Assembly: GCA_964647255.1 (NCBI GenBank)
Contig: CAZYGI010000011.1
Coordinates: forward strand, 1-64,000
Length of the DNA stretch: 64,000 bases
Source of the DNA: CAWJEL01 sp964647255
GTDB lineage: Bacteria > Chloroflexota > Anaerolineae > CG2-30-64-16
Direction: 5' to 3'
A model generated the notes under the pieces. That model was not told the DNA's origin. It saw only the letters and a program-made list of their open reading frames with translations, and did no database searches. The stretch's first letter is position 1. Every line of letters starts with the position of its first letter. A program made the translations under genes and the position numbers. This document shows, one piece after another, positions 57,145 to 64,000 of the stretch.

Positions 57145-59238
57145 TCACGGCGCGCCGGGCCAGCGGCCGACTGTTTGCGGCTCACCCAAATGCTGCAGCT
57201 CGCCCGAGTGGTCATAGAGACCGACCACGATGCTGTGGGGCGGTCGGCCCAGGGCCGTCGGCAGGGCCAGCGTGTGCCGATCAACCAGGGTTTCGCCCGG
57301 CTTCCACAATGAGGTGGGGTAGTAGACGCCGCCGGGCTGGTGGTCGCTCTGCGCGATCTTGTTCCCATCGGCATCCACCAGGTGGACGAAGGTCGTGTAA
57401 TCGGCACCGAGCTGCCCCACCGGCTGCCAGTAGAGCGTGATCTCCGCCGCGCCGTCGGGCTGGAGCGCCGCCGGGGCCGCATCATAGCCGGCCAGGCGCA
57501 GGCTCCCGCCATAGATGGCTGTGGACGCCTGCGTGGGCGGGTTCGCCGCGGCCGGGCCGATCACCTGCGCCGGCGCCGTGTGCTCCAAGGCGAATTTGAC
57601 TTCGATGCCCGGCATCGGCTTGATGAGATAGACCGGCCGGCCGCTGCCCAACGCCTGCTCAGTCACCGCGCCGACATCGGCCCACGCGGAGCCGGGCTGG
57701 ATCAGCGGGAAGATGCCGTCGAGGTCGGTGCGGCGCCCCTCAACGTACTTCAGATACCACTGCGGCACCATTTCGTCCCGGTCGTTCGTCACGAGGATCG
57801 CGTTCTGTTGGATGGGCTGCGCGAGCAGGGCGGCCCACGCCTGCGCGGTCTGATCCTGGCTGCGGTCAAGCGTGGTGAAGTGCGCAATGAGTAAGTAGAC
57901 AGGTAAGAGAAAGGCGAGGAAACAAGGAAACAAGGAGGCAAGGAAACCAAGCGTTTTTGTTTCGGCCCCCCTGTTCTCCCGCCTTTCGGCCTCTCTGCTC
58001 CTCGGCTCCCCTGCCCCTCGGTTCCCCTCCGCCTCCGTTCCTCTGCCTCGCTGCTCCAAGAGCCATACGAGAGCGTTCCCGCATGCCCATACGCCGGCCG
58101 CCATCCACAGCGTCCAGATCAGATACGCCGGGATGTAGTAAACATAAATGTCGCCGATACCGTAAACCAGATTGAACCCGACGACGACCAACCAGCTCAG
58201 CCCGGTCAGCGCCAGCAGCGGCCGGCGGCGCCACGCCAGCCACGCCAGGCCGAGCAGGCCTAGAGCCACGCCGACCAGGGTCAGCTCGCGGATGAAGAGC
58301 GCCGGCAGGCCGGCCAGCCGCGCTGCAGCGATCTTCCCTGCACCCAGGGCCGAGCCGAACCCCTGGCCGCTGACGTGCTCGATAAATCCGCGCCAGGTCG
58401 GGCTGTAGAACTCCAGCACTTGTCCCGGCCCGACCTGCATCCGGTTGTAAGCCGTGTGCGGCGCGCGGAGCGGGAGGTAGAGGTAGAGCAGAAGCGGCAG
58501 GCACACGAGCAGACCGATCGCCGCGGCCGTGCGCAGCGACAAACGCCTCGGAAAATGGGACGCAGATTCACCTGATTGACCTGATCTCTGAAAGCTGTTG
58601 TATACCAGGATCGCCGGCAGATAAAGCAGCGTCGTGCGGTGATGCGCCAGGCTGAGGCCGATGAGCAGCGCGGCGGCGTACAGGGCGCGGCGGCTGCCGG
58701 TCTGCCCCCAGATCAGCACCGCCAGGAGGATCGCCGCGACGAACGCCGCGTTCAACGTGTACACTTCGGCGACCGTGGCCTGCGACCAGAAGGTCGGAGT
58801 GACGGCGGTGGTCAACGCGGCAAACAGGGCCGGAATGCGCTCGAGAATTGGCCCGAAAATGGGACGCGGACGAGCTCTGAGGGACGCGGATGATAGAGGC
58901 TTCAGCATCCGCACGGCCAGGAGATAGGTGAGTCCGACCGCCACGCCGCCCCACAGCGCTGAGAACGCGTTCATCCGCCATGCAGGGTCGTGCAGCGGCA
59001 GCAGGTGCGCCCAGAGCCAACCGAGCATCAGGTAAAGCGGATAGCCGGTGGGGTGCGCTGCGCCGCCCAGCCAGGCCGCGAACTGGAGCTCACCGCTGTC
59101 GCCGCCCAGCAGGCCGGGCGCGAGTGTGCGCAGGTAGAGGGCGAAGGCGAGCAGCGCGCTGAAAAGCGCCAAGAGGTAGTCTGTGCGACTGAAAACCGGT
59201 ATGCGTTGGCTGTTCGGCGGACCCGCTGAGTCTCGCAT
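57145..59238 (-). CDS. DUF2723-family multi-pass membrane protein (GT-C like)
   Basis: 697 residues with about 12-14 hydrophobic segments followed by a soluble C-terminal domain (about 560-697). The DUF2723 mark is GGDSGELQFAAWLGG with HPTGYPLYLMLG, analogous to GT-C/O-mannosyltransferase catalytic loops; GTLAPGLLGG precedes it. The C-terminal domain contains ITLYWQPVGQLGADYTTFVHLVDADGN, a beta-sandwich-like part common in Chloroflexota glycosyltransferase-type proteins. Two in-frame word-type tracts (57893-57948 and 57970-58057) encode part of a loop and part of a hydrophobic helix. It lies 17 bases upstream of the NusG-like gene. Substrate and partner are unknown. Confidence 0.82.
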   Translation of the reverse strand: MRDSAGPPNSQRIPVFSRTDYLLALFSALLAFALYLRTLAPGLLGGDSGELQFAAWLGGAAHPTGYPLYLMLGWLWAHLLPLHDPAWRMNAFSALWGGVAVGLTYLLAVRMLKPLSSASLRARPRPIFGPILERIPALFAALTTAVTPTFWSQATVAEVYTLNAAFVAAILLAVLIWGQTGSRRALYAAALLIGLSLAHHRTTLLYLPAILVYNSFQRSGQSGESASHFPRRLSLRTAAAIGLLVCLPLLLYLYLPLRAPHTAYNRMQVGPGQVLEFYSPTWRGFIEHVSGQGFGSALGAGKIAAARLAGLPALFIRELTLVGVALGLLGLAWLAWRRRPLLALTGLSWLVVVGFNLVYGIGDIYVYYIPAYLIWTLWMAAGVWACGNALVWLLEQRGRGTEAEGNRGAGEPRSREAERRENRGAETKTLGFLASLFPCFLAFLLPVYLLIAHFTTLDRSQDQTAQAWAALLAQPIQQNAILVTNDRDEMVPQWYLKYVEGRRTDLDGIFPLIQPGSAWADVGAVTEQALGSGRPVYLIKPMPGIEVKFALEHTAPAQVIGPAAANPPTQASTAIYGGSLRLAGYDAAPAALQPDGAAEITLYWQPVGQLGADYTTFVHLVDADGNKIAQSDHQPGGVYYPTSLWKPGETLVDRHTLALPTALGRPPHSIVVGLYDHSGELQHLGEPQTVGRWPGAP
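57893..58057. repeat. In-frame word repeats inside the DUF2723 gene
   Basis: 57893-57948 is GTAAGTAGACAGG, GAGGAAACAAGG and GGAGGCAAGG words; 57970-58057 is CTGTTCTCCCGCC, CTGCTCCTCGGCTCCCC and related words. On the gene strand they encode GAETKTLGFLASLFPCF (a helix edge) and RGRGTEAEGNRGAGEPRSRE (a loop). Confidence 0.75.
58554..58599. repeat. In-frame GGGACGCAGATTCACC word repeat
   Basis: GGGACGCAGATTCACCTG and TTGACCTGATCTCTGAAAG words inside the DUF2723 gene, matching the vocabulary of 44872-45006. A second copy of the class, GGGACGCGGACGAGC, lies at 58857-58890 in the same gene. Confidence 0.65.
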
Positions 59239-59293
59239 CGTTTATCGTGTCCAGCTTCTGGCTCGTCGCGGACGAAGTTTCTTATGGTCCGGG

Positions 59294-59344
59294 TAGTAAC
59301 GGCTTCGGTCGTTCTAGCCAATGCTAACGACTAAAGTCGTCACT
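59294..59344. repeat. ACGACtttaGtCGTTA direct repeats in the spacer
   Basis: The 189-base spacer between two giant genes holds two copies of a 16-base quasi-palindrome: TAACGGCTTCGGTCGTT (near 59298-59314) and TAACGACTAAAGTCGTC (near 59324-59341). Each can form a small stem. I see no gene or clear promoter in the spacer. Confidence 0.5.
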
Positions 59345-59427
59345 AAAAGTCCCGCTGACATCCGGGTGTGCCGATTCTAGCACATCTCGGCTGAATTGCG
59401 TCTTGGGTGGATCTACGCCAAGTTGGT

Positions 59428-62397
59428 CTAGTCACCCAATTCCACCCAATCCACGGCGGCCGCCAGGTTGCGGAAGTCACCGGCCACCCGGACAAACGCA
59501 TCGCCTGGCTTGATCTCCTCGGCGGCCGTGCCGGGCGCCGAGCCGCGGACACCGATCAGCGCGTGTGCATTGCCGGCCAGGTCGGCAGGTGAGCCGGCGC
59601 GGGAGCCGATGCCACGCAGGGCCTCAACCGCGGCCGGGGTCAGGTTGGCCGTCGCGTCGCCCTTCGTCGCCACCGCAACGATGCGGCCCGCGGCGATGCC
59701 TCGCAGGTAGCTTGCGAGCGCGTCCGCTTCGTAGCGGTTCGCCGCGGTGTCGAAGCCGCGCATCTCGATGACCTCGCCCGTCTGAGGGTGGATCACGGTT
59801 ACATTGTACCCCTGCCGGCCGGCGGAGGCCTTGACCTCGGCGCCGTCCGGGCCGAAGAGGCTGATGTACGCCTCGCTGAAGCCGTGCACGTCCAGGTTGA
59901 CCGGGCTGACGATGCCGGTTGAGCCGATGGCGGCGCGGCTGGCGGCGTCCGGGAAGACCCGGCGCGGGCTGGCCGTCCACGCGAACGCCAGCCGGACGCG
60001 GTTCGGCCCGCACCGGAGGTCAAAATCCAGGATTGGCGCCTCGACCACCTGCCAGCCGGGCTGCAGCGTGAACTTCTCGATGAGCTGCCCGCCATTCACT
60101 CTCATGAGAAGTGGGTTTCCGTTCAGGCTGAGGCTCAGGGTTTGCGCAGGCGCGCCGGGGTAGGTTAAGGGCGCGACCGCCAGCCGCAGACGATAGAACT
60201 TGTTCACGCTGTTGGTGTCCTGGGGTACGCAGCGCGGGGCGTCCAACGGCAGATAGAGCTCCGCGGCGGCCTCAGTGGCCCAGAGGGCGCTCGCCGCGTA
60301 AGGTTGTTCATCCGTGCGGTCAGCCCAGCCCTGGCCGACATACGCCTCCGTGCCGGCGGCGCCCAGGTCGAGGCGGAACGGCCACGCGGCCGCGGGCCGC
60401 TTCACTCGATAAACGGCATAGCCGTCGCCTGACCAGACCGCCGGCTTTTCGACCGGCAGCACGTCCAGGGCGTACGTCTCGGTGTTCTGCCGCGTGTCCT
60501 GGTAAGGATAGCGGCCGGGGATTGCAGGCGTGGTGACGAGATAACGCACGTTGTAGAGCGTCATGAGATCGCCCGCCTGGGCCCGCGCCGCGGCATCGGT
60601 TTCGGGCGAGACGTCGCGGTACATCTCTAGATCGGTCAACGCCTTGAAAAGCGGGATGCGGGCGAAGTACGCCATCTTGAACGCCGGCGCGCGGCTGATG
60701 TTGCCGCCGATAATCGCCTTGCCATGAGCCGTCTGGAAGTACTGGAGGTTGGTCTGCTCGCTGCCCAGCACGCCGAAGCTGTTGCGCCAGCCCAGCGGCA
60801 ACTGCATGACCGCGAACTCCCCCGGCTCCGCCGCGATCTGCCGGTAGACCGCGGGGATCGTTGCATCGGTCGTCGGCAAGGGGACGGCAAGGTGTTCGGC
60901 GAGGATAGCAATACCAAGCAGTCCAGCAAAAAGGGAGCTGCTGAAGCGAAAAGCGCGGGGGCGGAGGCGCGGAGTTGCGGAGATTTGCGCCGCGGCTCCT
61001 GCGCGCCGCGGCTCCTCTGCCCTTCTGCTCAACAGCCATGCCGCCCCATACCCCGCCAACACCGCCAGCGCCAGCATCAGGATCACGCTGTTGCGGTTGG
61101 GCGCGCGGTTGCCGTTGACAAACGGGATGAAATGGAGCAGCGTGAACGGGAGTGGGAAGGTGACGCCCTCCGGCAGCATCGTGTCCAGGCTGAACCGGTA
61201 GCGGCCATTGATCTGCAGGAGCGGACCCAGGCACAGCACGCCGAAGATCAACGCGTTCCAGATCCACGGCCCTAGCTTCTTGCGTCCCGCCCAGCCGCCA
61301 AGCACGGCCAGCGCCAGCGTGACATAACCCAGAAACACGGTGTTGATGTCGCTGAAGCGGCTCTTACCTTCCTCGACCGCCCGCAGCGCGGACGCCCACG
61401 CGGTGGTCTCAGTGCTGCCGGCCGCCTGCGCGGGAGCCCCCGTCGTGAGCCCCACCGCACGCGCCAACGGGTTGAGCGCCGTTGGCGTGACCAGCCCGGC
61501 CGCGTCAGCACTGAGCTTGAGGCTTTCCCCCCAGCCCGTCAGCGCATAGTTGCCCGTCATGAACTCGCGTGCGACGGGGATCAGCACGGGCGCCCAGAGC
61601 AGCGCGGCGATGACGAACGCCACGGCCAGCCGGCCCAGCGCCCCCCAGCGGAGCTTCCATGGCCGCCATGCGGCCAGCACGATCACCAGCGTAACCAGTG
61701 CCAGGAAGGCGGCGAAGATCATCTCCGCCAGCGCGGCCAGCGCGAAGAAGAGGCCGGCCATCGCCGCGTATCGCAGCTTCGGCTGTCGCAGCGTCTTCAC
61801 CAGGTAGAGCGCGTAGAACGGCAGCCACTGGGTGGTCACCATGTCGTAGTGGCCCAATGCCGCATAGATCGCCCGGTTCGAGGCGAAGCCGTAGATAAGG
61901 CCGGCAACGAACGCAGCAAGACGGAGGGCGTGGAGCGGGAAGCGGGGAACGCCGGTCTCGCGAGCATCGCCGCGCAACACGGACAAGGCCAGCAGGTAAG
62001 CGCCGAAGCCGCTCAACGTCGTCGCCAGCCACAGCGTGACGTTGCTTGCCAGCGGCAGGTTGAACGCCACTTGCAGCGGCAGGGCGATCAACGCGTTGAA
62101 GAAATTGTAGGTGTAGAGGATCAGATCAATGCCCAACGGATACCAGATCAGCTCCGAATGCAGCGGGCTGGTGTGCAAATCCAGCAGGGCGTGCTTGAAG
62201 TACCAGATGTTCCAGACAAAAGTGGATTCGTCGAAGGCCCAGGTGGCCGTGCCGGGGATGCGCCGGATCGCGTCGGCGATCAGCGGCCAGCTCAGCAGGA
62301 GCGCAAGCAGGCCGAAGAGGCCGAGGAATAGCCAGGCAGCGCGGCGGCCCCCCGAAGTTGAGGCCGGTACGGAATGGGTCGGTTCAGGCGTGCTCAT
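59428..62397 (-). CDS. Giant multi-pass membrane protein with C-terminal ILEI/FAM3-like domain
   Basis: 989 residues. The N-terminal half has about 13 hydrophobic segments with GT-C-like loops (TWAFDESTFVWNIWYFKHALLDLHT, SELIWYPLGIDL, AIYAALGHYDM), the middle a soluble domain, and the C-terminus (about 845-975) an ILEI/PANDER-like fold: GRQGYNVTVIHPQTGEVIEM, FDTAANRYEADALASYLRGI and GRIVAVATKGDATANLTPAAVEALRGIGS. In animals this domain forms FAM3 cytokines and the stem of POMGNT1, where it binds carbohydrate. Here it may present or recognise a glycan. A word-type tract (60950-61035) encodes a low-complexity loop. The start ATG 62397 has no good Shine-Dalgarno but TATGAT lies just upstream. 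Confidence 0.8.
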   Translation of the reverse strand: MSTPEPTHSVPASTSGGRRAAWLFLGLFGLLALLLSWPLIADAIRRIPGTATWAFDESTFVWNIWYFKHALLDLHTSPLHSELIWYPLGIDLILYTYNFFNALIALPLQVAFNLPLASNVTLWLATTLSGFGAYLLALSVLRGDARETGVPRFPLHALRLAAFVAGLIYGFASNRAIYAALGHYDMVTTQWLPFYALYLVKTLRQPKLRYAAMAGLFFALAALAEMIFAAFLALVTLVIVLAAWRPWKLRWGALGRLAVAFVIAALLWAPVLIPVAREFMTGNYALTGWGESLKLSADAAGLVTPTALNPLARAVGLTTGAPAQAAGSTETTAWASALRAVEEGKSRFSDINTVFLGYVTLALAVLGGWAGRKKLGPWIWNALIFGVLCLGPLLQINGRYRFSLDTMLPEGVTFPLPFTLLHFIPFVNGNRAPNRNSVILMLALAVLAGYGAAWLLSRRAEEPRRAGAAAQISATPRLRPRAFRFSSSLFAGLLGIAILAEHLAVPLPTTDATIPAVYRQIAAEPGEFAVMQLPLGWRNSFGVLGSEQTNLQYFQTAHGKAIIGGNISRAPAFKMAYFARIPLFKALTDLEMYRDVSPETDAAARAQAGDLMTLYNVRYLVTTPAIPGRYPYQDTRQNTETYALDVLPVEKPAVWSGDGYAVYRVKRPAAAWPFRLDLGAAGTEAYVGQGWADRTDEQPYAASALWATEAAAELYLPLDAPRCVPQDTNSVNKFYRLRLAVAPLTYPGAPAQTLSLSLNGNPLLMRVNGGQLIEKFTLQPGWQVVEAPILDFDLRCGPNRVRLAFAWTASPRRVFPDAASRAAIGSTGIVSPVNLDVHGFSEAYISLFGPDGAEVKASAGRQGYNVTVIHPQTGEVIEMRGFDTAANRYEADALASYLRGIAAGRIVAVATKGDATANLTPAAVEALRGIGSRAGSPADLAGNAHALIGVRGSAPGTAAEEIKPGDAFVRVAGDFRNLAAAVDWVELGD
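60950..61035. repeat. In-frame GCGGAGGCGCGGAG word repeat
   Basis: GGGGGCGGAGGCGCGGAG and GCGGAGATTTGCGCCGCGG words followed by complementary GCGGCTCCTGCGCG and GCGGCTCCTCTGCCC words, inside the ILEI-domain gene; it encodes RRAEEPRRAGAAAQISATPR. Confidence 0.65.
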
Positions 62398-62508
62398 GGA
62401 GCGGATAGTATCATACCGCGGGATGGTGTGCAAAGCAGGCCCAGGGCGGAGCAACGCGCAAGCGTGTCAGCGCCCGTGCACCGGCGGTCTTGTGTCACGC
62501 TTCCCCGA

Positions 62509-64000
62509 CTACCGTGCCGCCACCGCATGCCAGCCATCCGCCGCGTCCGGCCGCGTCACCGGCTGGCCGTTGGCCACACGGAGCAGCCGCAGGCGCAGGC
62601 GCTCGGGCCGCCCCGCCAGTTCCGTGCGGTGCCAGGTGATGAAGCTGCCGCCGGACACCCATTCGGTCGGCCGGTAGCTGTCGAACGGCGCCGTGCTTAC
62701 CTGGTCGTTGGCTGCGATCTCCAGCCGGTAGCCGGGCCATTCGGCCATGTCTGGCCCGGCTGTCTGCCAGCGCAGCCATAGCTCAGCCGCGCCGTCGCTC
62801 CCCGTGCGCCAGGCCGCGGCGGTGAGCGTGAGTTGATCGCTGAAGCGCACCGAGAGCGCCTGCTGGCCGAACCATGCTTCTCCCGCCAGGCCAGCCGCCG
62901 CAGGCGCGCTCTCGATGATGGTCAGCGCGGGCGCGCCGTCGGGGTCGAGCACGCGATCCCGCTCGCGGCCGTTGGCTGCCAGCCATTCCGCCGCGGGACC
63001 GGGCGGAGCTGCGCTGGCGCCGATCAGATAGGTGGCGTGGCTGCCCGGCGGCGGCAGGGGCAGCGCGGCGCGAGCATCATACCAGCTCAGATCGGGATTG
63101 CGGTGCTCGAAGTATGTCTGCACCGTCGCCTGCTCACCGAGCAGCATGAACGTCGGATGACGGTAGATGTCGGACGACAGATAGACGTGCCCGGACGGCG
63201 TGTTGTTCGCGAGCCACCGCCACGCCGCGGTCATATCGCCCTCGAACGCATCGAATGTCGCCGCGGCCGGCCCCCACACGCGAAAGTAGTCGTGATACGT
63301 GAAACTCGCGTGGACCACCAGCGCGAGCGCGCAGAGGAGCGGAGGAGCGGAGGAGCGAAGGAGCGGAGGAAGGGAGGGGAGGCGATAGACCCCGCGTCCC
63401 CGCGTCGCCGCGTCCCCGCGTCGCCGTAGCAGTCCTGCAACCGTCAGCAGCCCGATTGCCGGGAAGAAGTACACCCCGGGGATCACGCCGAGCACGCGCG
63501 GCAGGGTGGGAAAGCGGTCGGTGGCGAGAAACGACGGCAGCAGCAAGGCGGGAAACCACGTCAGCAGGAAGAGCGCGGCCGGTCGTTTCCAGCGCCACGC
63601 CAGCGCGCCGATGCCGATCAACGCCAGGAGCGCGGTCAGCGCGTCGAACACGGCGCGCTTCGGCAGGTTGTAGAAGCGCGCGGGGTCGCCGCGGCCGGGC
63701 GCGAAGAACTGAAGCACGTTGGCGACCGCGGCCTGCGCCATCCGACCCAGCGGGTTCGCCTCGCCGGTCACCGCCACCTCGCTGGCCCGCTGCGCAAAGC
63801 TGCCGGGGTGCTGGATGAAATAGATGCCGAGCGGGAGGAAGACCAGCGCGGCCACAGCAACCAACACGACGATGCCCCGGAACTGCCGCACGAGGATCGC
63901 CTCCTCGCGCCGGCCCGTCGCATAGGCGACGAGCGCCTGCAGCACCAGGAAGCCGCCGAGGAAAAACGGAAAAAACCGGCTGGCGGTGTAGAAATGCGTC
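62509..64000 (-). CDS. GT39/ArnT-like multi-pass membrane glycosyltransferase, 5' end outside
   Basis: The frame is open to the right edge of the window, so the N-terminus is missing; about 497 residues are visible (FYTASRFFPFF near the edge). About eight hydrophobic segments are followed by a periplasmic part with HVYLSSDIYRHPTFMLL and a beta-sandwich-like C-terminus (WLRWQTAGPDMAEWPGYRLEI). The arrangement is of PMT/ArnT-type GT-C enzymes that use polyprenyl-linked sugars. A GGAGCGGAG/GGGGACGCG word tract (63340-63432) encodes the Arg/Ala-rich loop RRRGDAATRGRGVYRLPSL. It is likely an envelope glycan gene with its two neighbours. Confidence 0.75.
   Translation of the reverse strand, partial: THFYTASRFFPFFLGGFLVLQALVAYATGRREEAILVRQFRGIVVLVAVAALVFLPLGIYFIQHPGSFAQRASEVAVTGEANPLGRMAQAAVANVLQFFAPGRGDPARFYNLPKRAVFDALTALLALIGIGALAWRWKRPAALFLLTWFPALLLPSFLATDRFPTLPRVLGVIPGVYFFPAIGLLTVAGLLRRRGDAATRGRGVYRLPSLPPLLRSSAPPLLCALALVVHASFTYHDYFRVWGPAAATFDAFEGDMTAAWRWLANNTPSGHVYLSSDIYRHPTFMLLGEQATVQTYFEHRNPDLSWYDARAALPLPPPGSHATYLIGASAAPPGPAAEWLAANGRERDRVLDPDGAPALTIIESAPAAAGLAGEAWFGQQALSVRFSDQLTLTAAAWRTGSDGAAELWLRWQTAGPDMAEWPGYRLEIAANDQVSTAPFDSYRPTEWVSGGSFITWHRTELAGRPERLRLRLLRVANGQPVTRPDAADGWHAVAAR
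63340..63432. repeat. In-frame GGAGCGGAG and GCGTCCCCGCGTCGCC word repeat
   Basis: GAGGAGCGGAGGAGCGGAGG and GAGCGAAGGAGCGG words, then CCCCGCGTCCCCGCGTCGCC words, inside the last gene. They join two vocabularies seen separately elsewhere in the window. Confidence 0.7.

Noticed and set aside
1..64000. rRNA, tRNA, insertion sequences, phage or CRISPR-Cas genes
   Set aside because: No CCA-ended cloverleaf, transposase motif, integrase or cas-type protein was recognised on either strand.

Overview
The window looks like a high-GC draft chromosome segment (one 10-N gap) from a member of the Chloroflexota, probably an Anaerolineae/Caldilineae-type lineage. The pointers are an Ala/Pro-rich linker after the lipobox of a sugar-binding protein, Thr-Pro surface linkers joined to PA14 and lamin-tail domains, large GT-C-like membrane proteins (DUF2723 and an ILEI-domain protein), a CHAT protein, a membrane-anchored YvcK and the gap-pgk-tpiA layout. 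This is inference from family content. No rRNA, tRNA, CRISPR array, transposase or phage gene was seen.

Layout. 1-6024 (+): the end of a complex I operon (nuoL, nuoM, nuoN), then a small zinc-ribbon membrane protein overlapping murE. 6025-12108 (+): a sigma70-type promoter and long leader, then an operon of a soluble MgtE-N/CBS sensor with PRC barrels, an NRAMP-type carrier lacking the transition-metal Met, and a NitT/TauT-type ABC permease and ATPase. 12175-13518 (-): a CHAT caspase-like protein, divergent from 13763-15662 (+), a YvcK/CofD-like protein and a GAF protein. 15851-22126 (+): central carbon cluster gap, pgk, a class-V aminotransferase, a small protein, tpiA and an HExxH membrane protein, ending in a 48-bp perfect palindrome. 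22195-24873 (-): a small zinc protein, a trpB2-type tryptophan synthase beta chain behind a T-box with a UGG (Trp) specifier, and thioredoxin. 25136-27549 (+): an MFS transporter and a CutA-esterase fusion. 27562-29860 (-): an ARMT1/DUF89 protein and a ferredoxin-type Fe-S protein. 30035-38221 (+): a sugar locus of FGGY kinase, LacI regulator with an overlapping palindromic operator, a binding protein with an exact 963-bp internal duplication, permease, double ATPase and a cytidylate-kinase-like protein. 38411-44854 (+): rhodanese, PIG-L deacetylase, a PA14/lamin-tail surface protein and a Lon-family protease. 45026-46961 (-): an NfeD-type protease and a PEBP lipoprotein. 47053-47949 (+): a NYN-HEAT protein. 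47998-56454 (-): mreB, then the whole F1Fo ATP synthase operon, with an AtpZ/I-like protein at its start. 56549-64000 (-): a NusG/RfaH-like factor and three giant membrane proteins of surface glycan type.

The main pattern that gene calls do not explain is a set of degenerate word-like repeats (for example GTAGACAAGG, GGAGCGGAG, GGGACGCAGATT, GACACCCTGACACC). They fill many operon spacers, often as inverted pairs, and also lie in frame inside murE and the three large membrane-protein genes.

Together the window covers respiration (complex I and ATP synthase), cell-wall and shape genes (murE, mreB), lower glycolysis and its likely regulator, metal homeostasis, one inducible sugar-uptake locus and an envelope glycosylation cluster. 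Several regulatory RNA elements were read directly: the T-box, an attenuator-like hairpin before mreB and many intrinsic terminators.
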